Shown here in pieces: positions 62,821 to 64,000 of a stretch of 64,000 bases of DNA (positions within the stretch are counted from its first letter, which is position 1; the number at the start of each line of letters is the position of its first letter). The position numbers and the translations under genes were made by a program. Below the pieces are notes generated by a model. It was not told where the DNA came from. It ran no database searches and saw nothing but the letters and a program-made list of their open reading frames with translations. The DNA lies in contig CM035806.1 of NCBI GenBank assembly GCA_020466095.1, positions 94,248,340 through 94,312,339 on the forward strand. The letters are read 5' to 3'. The DNA is from Chlorops oryzae. Taxonomy: Eukaryota > Arthropoda > Insecta > Diptera > Chloropidae.

Positions 62821-64000
62821 AACCTCTCCATTGATCTGTCAGTATATTTTATCAGAAGCTTTTCCATATTTCAATATTTAAGACATTCCACGGAGTGTTA
62901 GTGGCGATCATAGCACGACACAAATCATAATTAAAATCAGAATGTGATTTGCTTACTTCGACTTCATCATTTTTTTCTTCTTTACTTGATTCCTTTTCTA
63001 AAGCCAGCTTTTTGTGAGATTTAGTCTTAATATGTTGCTTTTAACCTTAAAGGTAACAAAAGATTACCTTTTATCTCATAATGAGCAATAGAAACCAAAA
63101 ACTTACGATGCATTTACATAGCTAACAATATACTTGATCACCATTCTGAATCTCCAGGTACTCGCAGTTTATTATACGCAACCACTTCGTTATGAGATTT
63201 TTGTTTTTGCTCATTTTCAAAAATTTCCGGATTGACAAAATTTTTTGCCGTTGTGGTTAAATATATTTTACTATCGCCTACTGCGCTTATATTGAAAAAT
63301 ATTTGAAAATATTCAAAAATACATATTATATGTAAAGATATTTAAACATATTTTATATTTAAATTATTCCAAAAAATAAAATATATTTTAAATATGTAAA
63401 ATCCGATCCCTAGTCATATTATCTGCTAATTATATATATGCACTTTTTTTGAGAGCTTCAAATTAAGCCAATAAATAAAATTGTTTGATATAATTAATAT
63501 ACTTATGTTTTTTTTTTTTTTTTTGTCTTGTGCTTCTTGCAATATCAATGTTTAACAATGTGAATTTTAAGGGCCAATATTACCAAACATATTTACAAAT
63601 TTTTTTAAATAAAAATGCGCTTTTGGTTTTTACATTCCAATTTTTAAAAATATTTTAAATCACCTCGGCACTGCGTTTAAATATGATATCAAATTTGAGT
63701 TCGATTTTCAAAAACCAGCTGTTTGGAACAATTAAAAGAAATAATTTTCAAAAAAAATTCAGTTTTGGAAATAACACAATACGATAGACAGGAGTCACAG
63801 GGCAGAAATTTGGAGTACGAAATAATCGTTAGAATGGCTCTTTATAGAATTCGTTTTTAAAAATAACGATCTAATCAGCTGTCAAATGTACTCACAGCCC
63901 TGGAAGTAGACGGTGCTGCCGTAAATTTCGATGCTTAAAAAACTGGGATATTGAAAATGAAATTTATTTAAAAAAAATTTTAATTTTAATTTAAAAAAAT
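62821..64000. other. terminal region without genes
   Basis: AT-rich. 'gggccaatattaccaaacat' at about 63570 resembles the Harbinger terminal repeat but no partner end is seen before the window ends. Confidence 0.5.

Overview
The window is eukaryotic and almost entirely transposable-element sequence. It is about two-thirds A+T, no host gene is recognisable, and the elements are BEL/Pao and Ty3/Gypsy retrotransposons, two mariners, several LINE remnants, a Polinton, and many short inverted-repeat elements. The mellifera-type mariner and repeats with GTCC/GTCT tracts and 'cttgatcag' signatures suggest a higher dipteran, possibly a tephritid fruit fly; this is inference. Three 100-base N runs (182-281, 14695-14794, 42803-42902) are scaffold gaps.

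Layout. 1-4870: dispersed repeat with a nested MITE inside a MITE, a mariner relic and a minus-strand Gypsy gag. 4871-13767: a full-length but broken BEL/Pao element (299/300-bp LTRs, target duplication ACACG), carrying a hAT-like foldback element (8-bp duplication) that holds an inner inverted-repeat element and a mellifera-type mariner. 13768-16216: degenerate LTR-retrotransposon gag. 16217-30144: a Polinton/Maverick with minisatellite-rich TIRs, capsid genes, packaging ATPase, adenain-like protease, phospholipase A2, integrase, a BIR-domain (IAP-like) gene, secreted and unknown genes, and only the C-terminal part of its DNA polymerase B. 30145-34885: LINE pieces, one split by a 2.77-kb DNA transposon of an uncharacterised family. 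35276-43210: dispersed repeats, a second, nearly complete member of that family, and LINE remnants. 43550-56640: mostly non-coding, with tRNA-like sequences, a 3.78-kb tandem duplication, long TTATTAT microsatellites and a repeated 14-bp motif. 57284-59253: a third member of the uncharacterised family, folded into a 784-bp-arm hairpin. 59960-64000: MITEs, including a PIF/Harbinger derivative keeping the start of a Myb/SANT gene.

The Polinton is the most informative region. Most of its minus-strand genes have a TATA box followed 32-34 bp later by a TCAGT/TTAGT initiator, and the stop codon of one gene is repeatedly embedded in, or abuts, the TATA box of the next. This architecture moves two start codons (BIR gene, secreted protein). 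Capsid, maturation protease, ATPase and PLA2 together imply a virion-forming ancestor; loss of most of POLB and several frameshifts mean this copy cannot be autonomous.

The second main result is the uncharacterised DNA-transposon family: four relics share a protein with conserved Asp, Asp, C-x2-C, His and Glu positions. Two copies have CACA termini and TAA/TTA target duplications, and removing one restores the reading frame of the LINE it interrupted.
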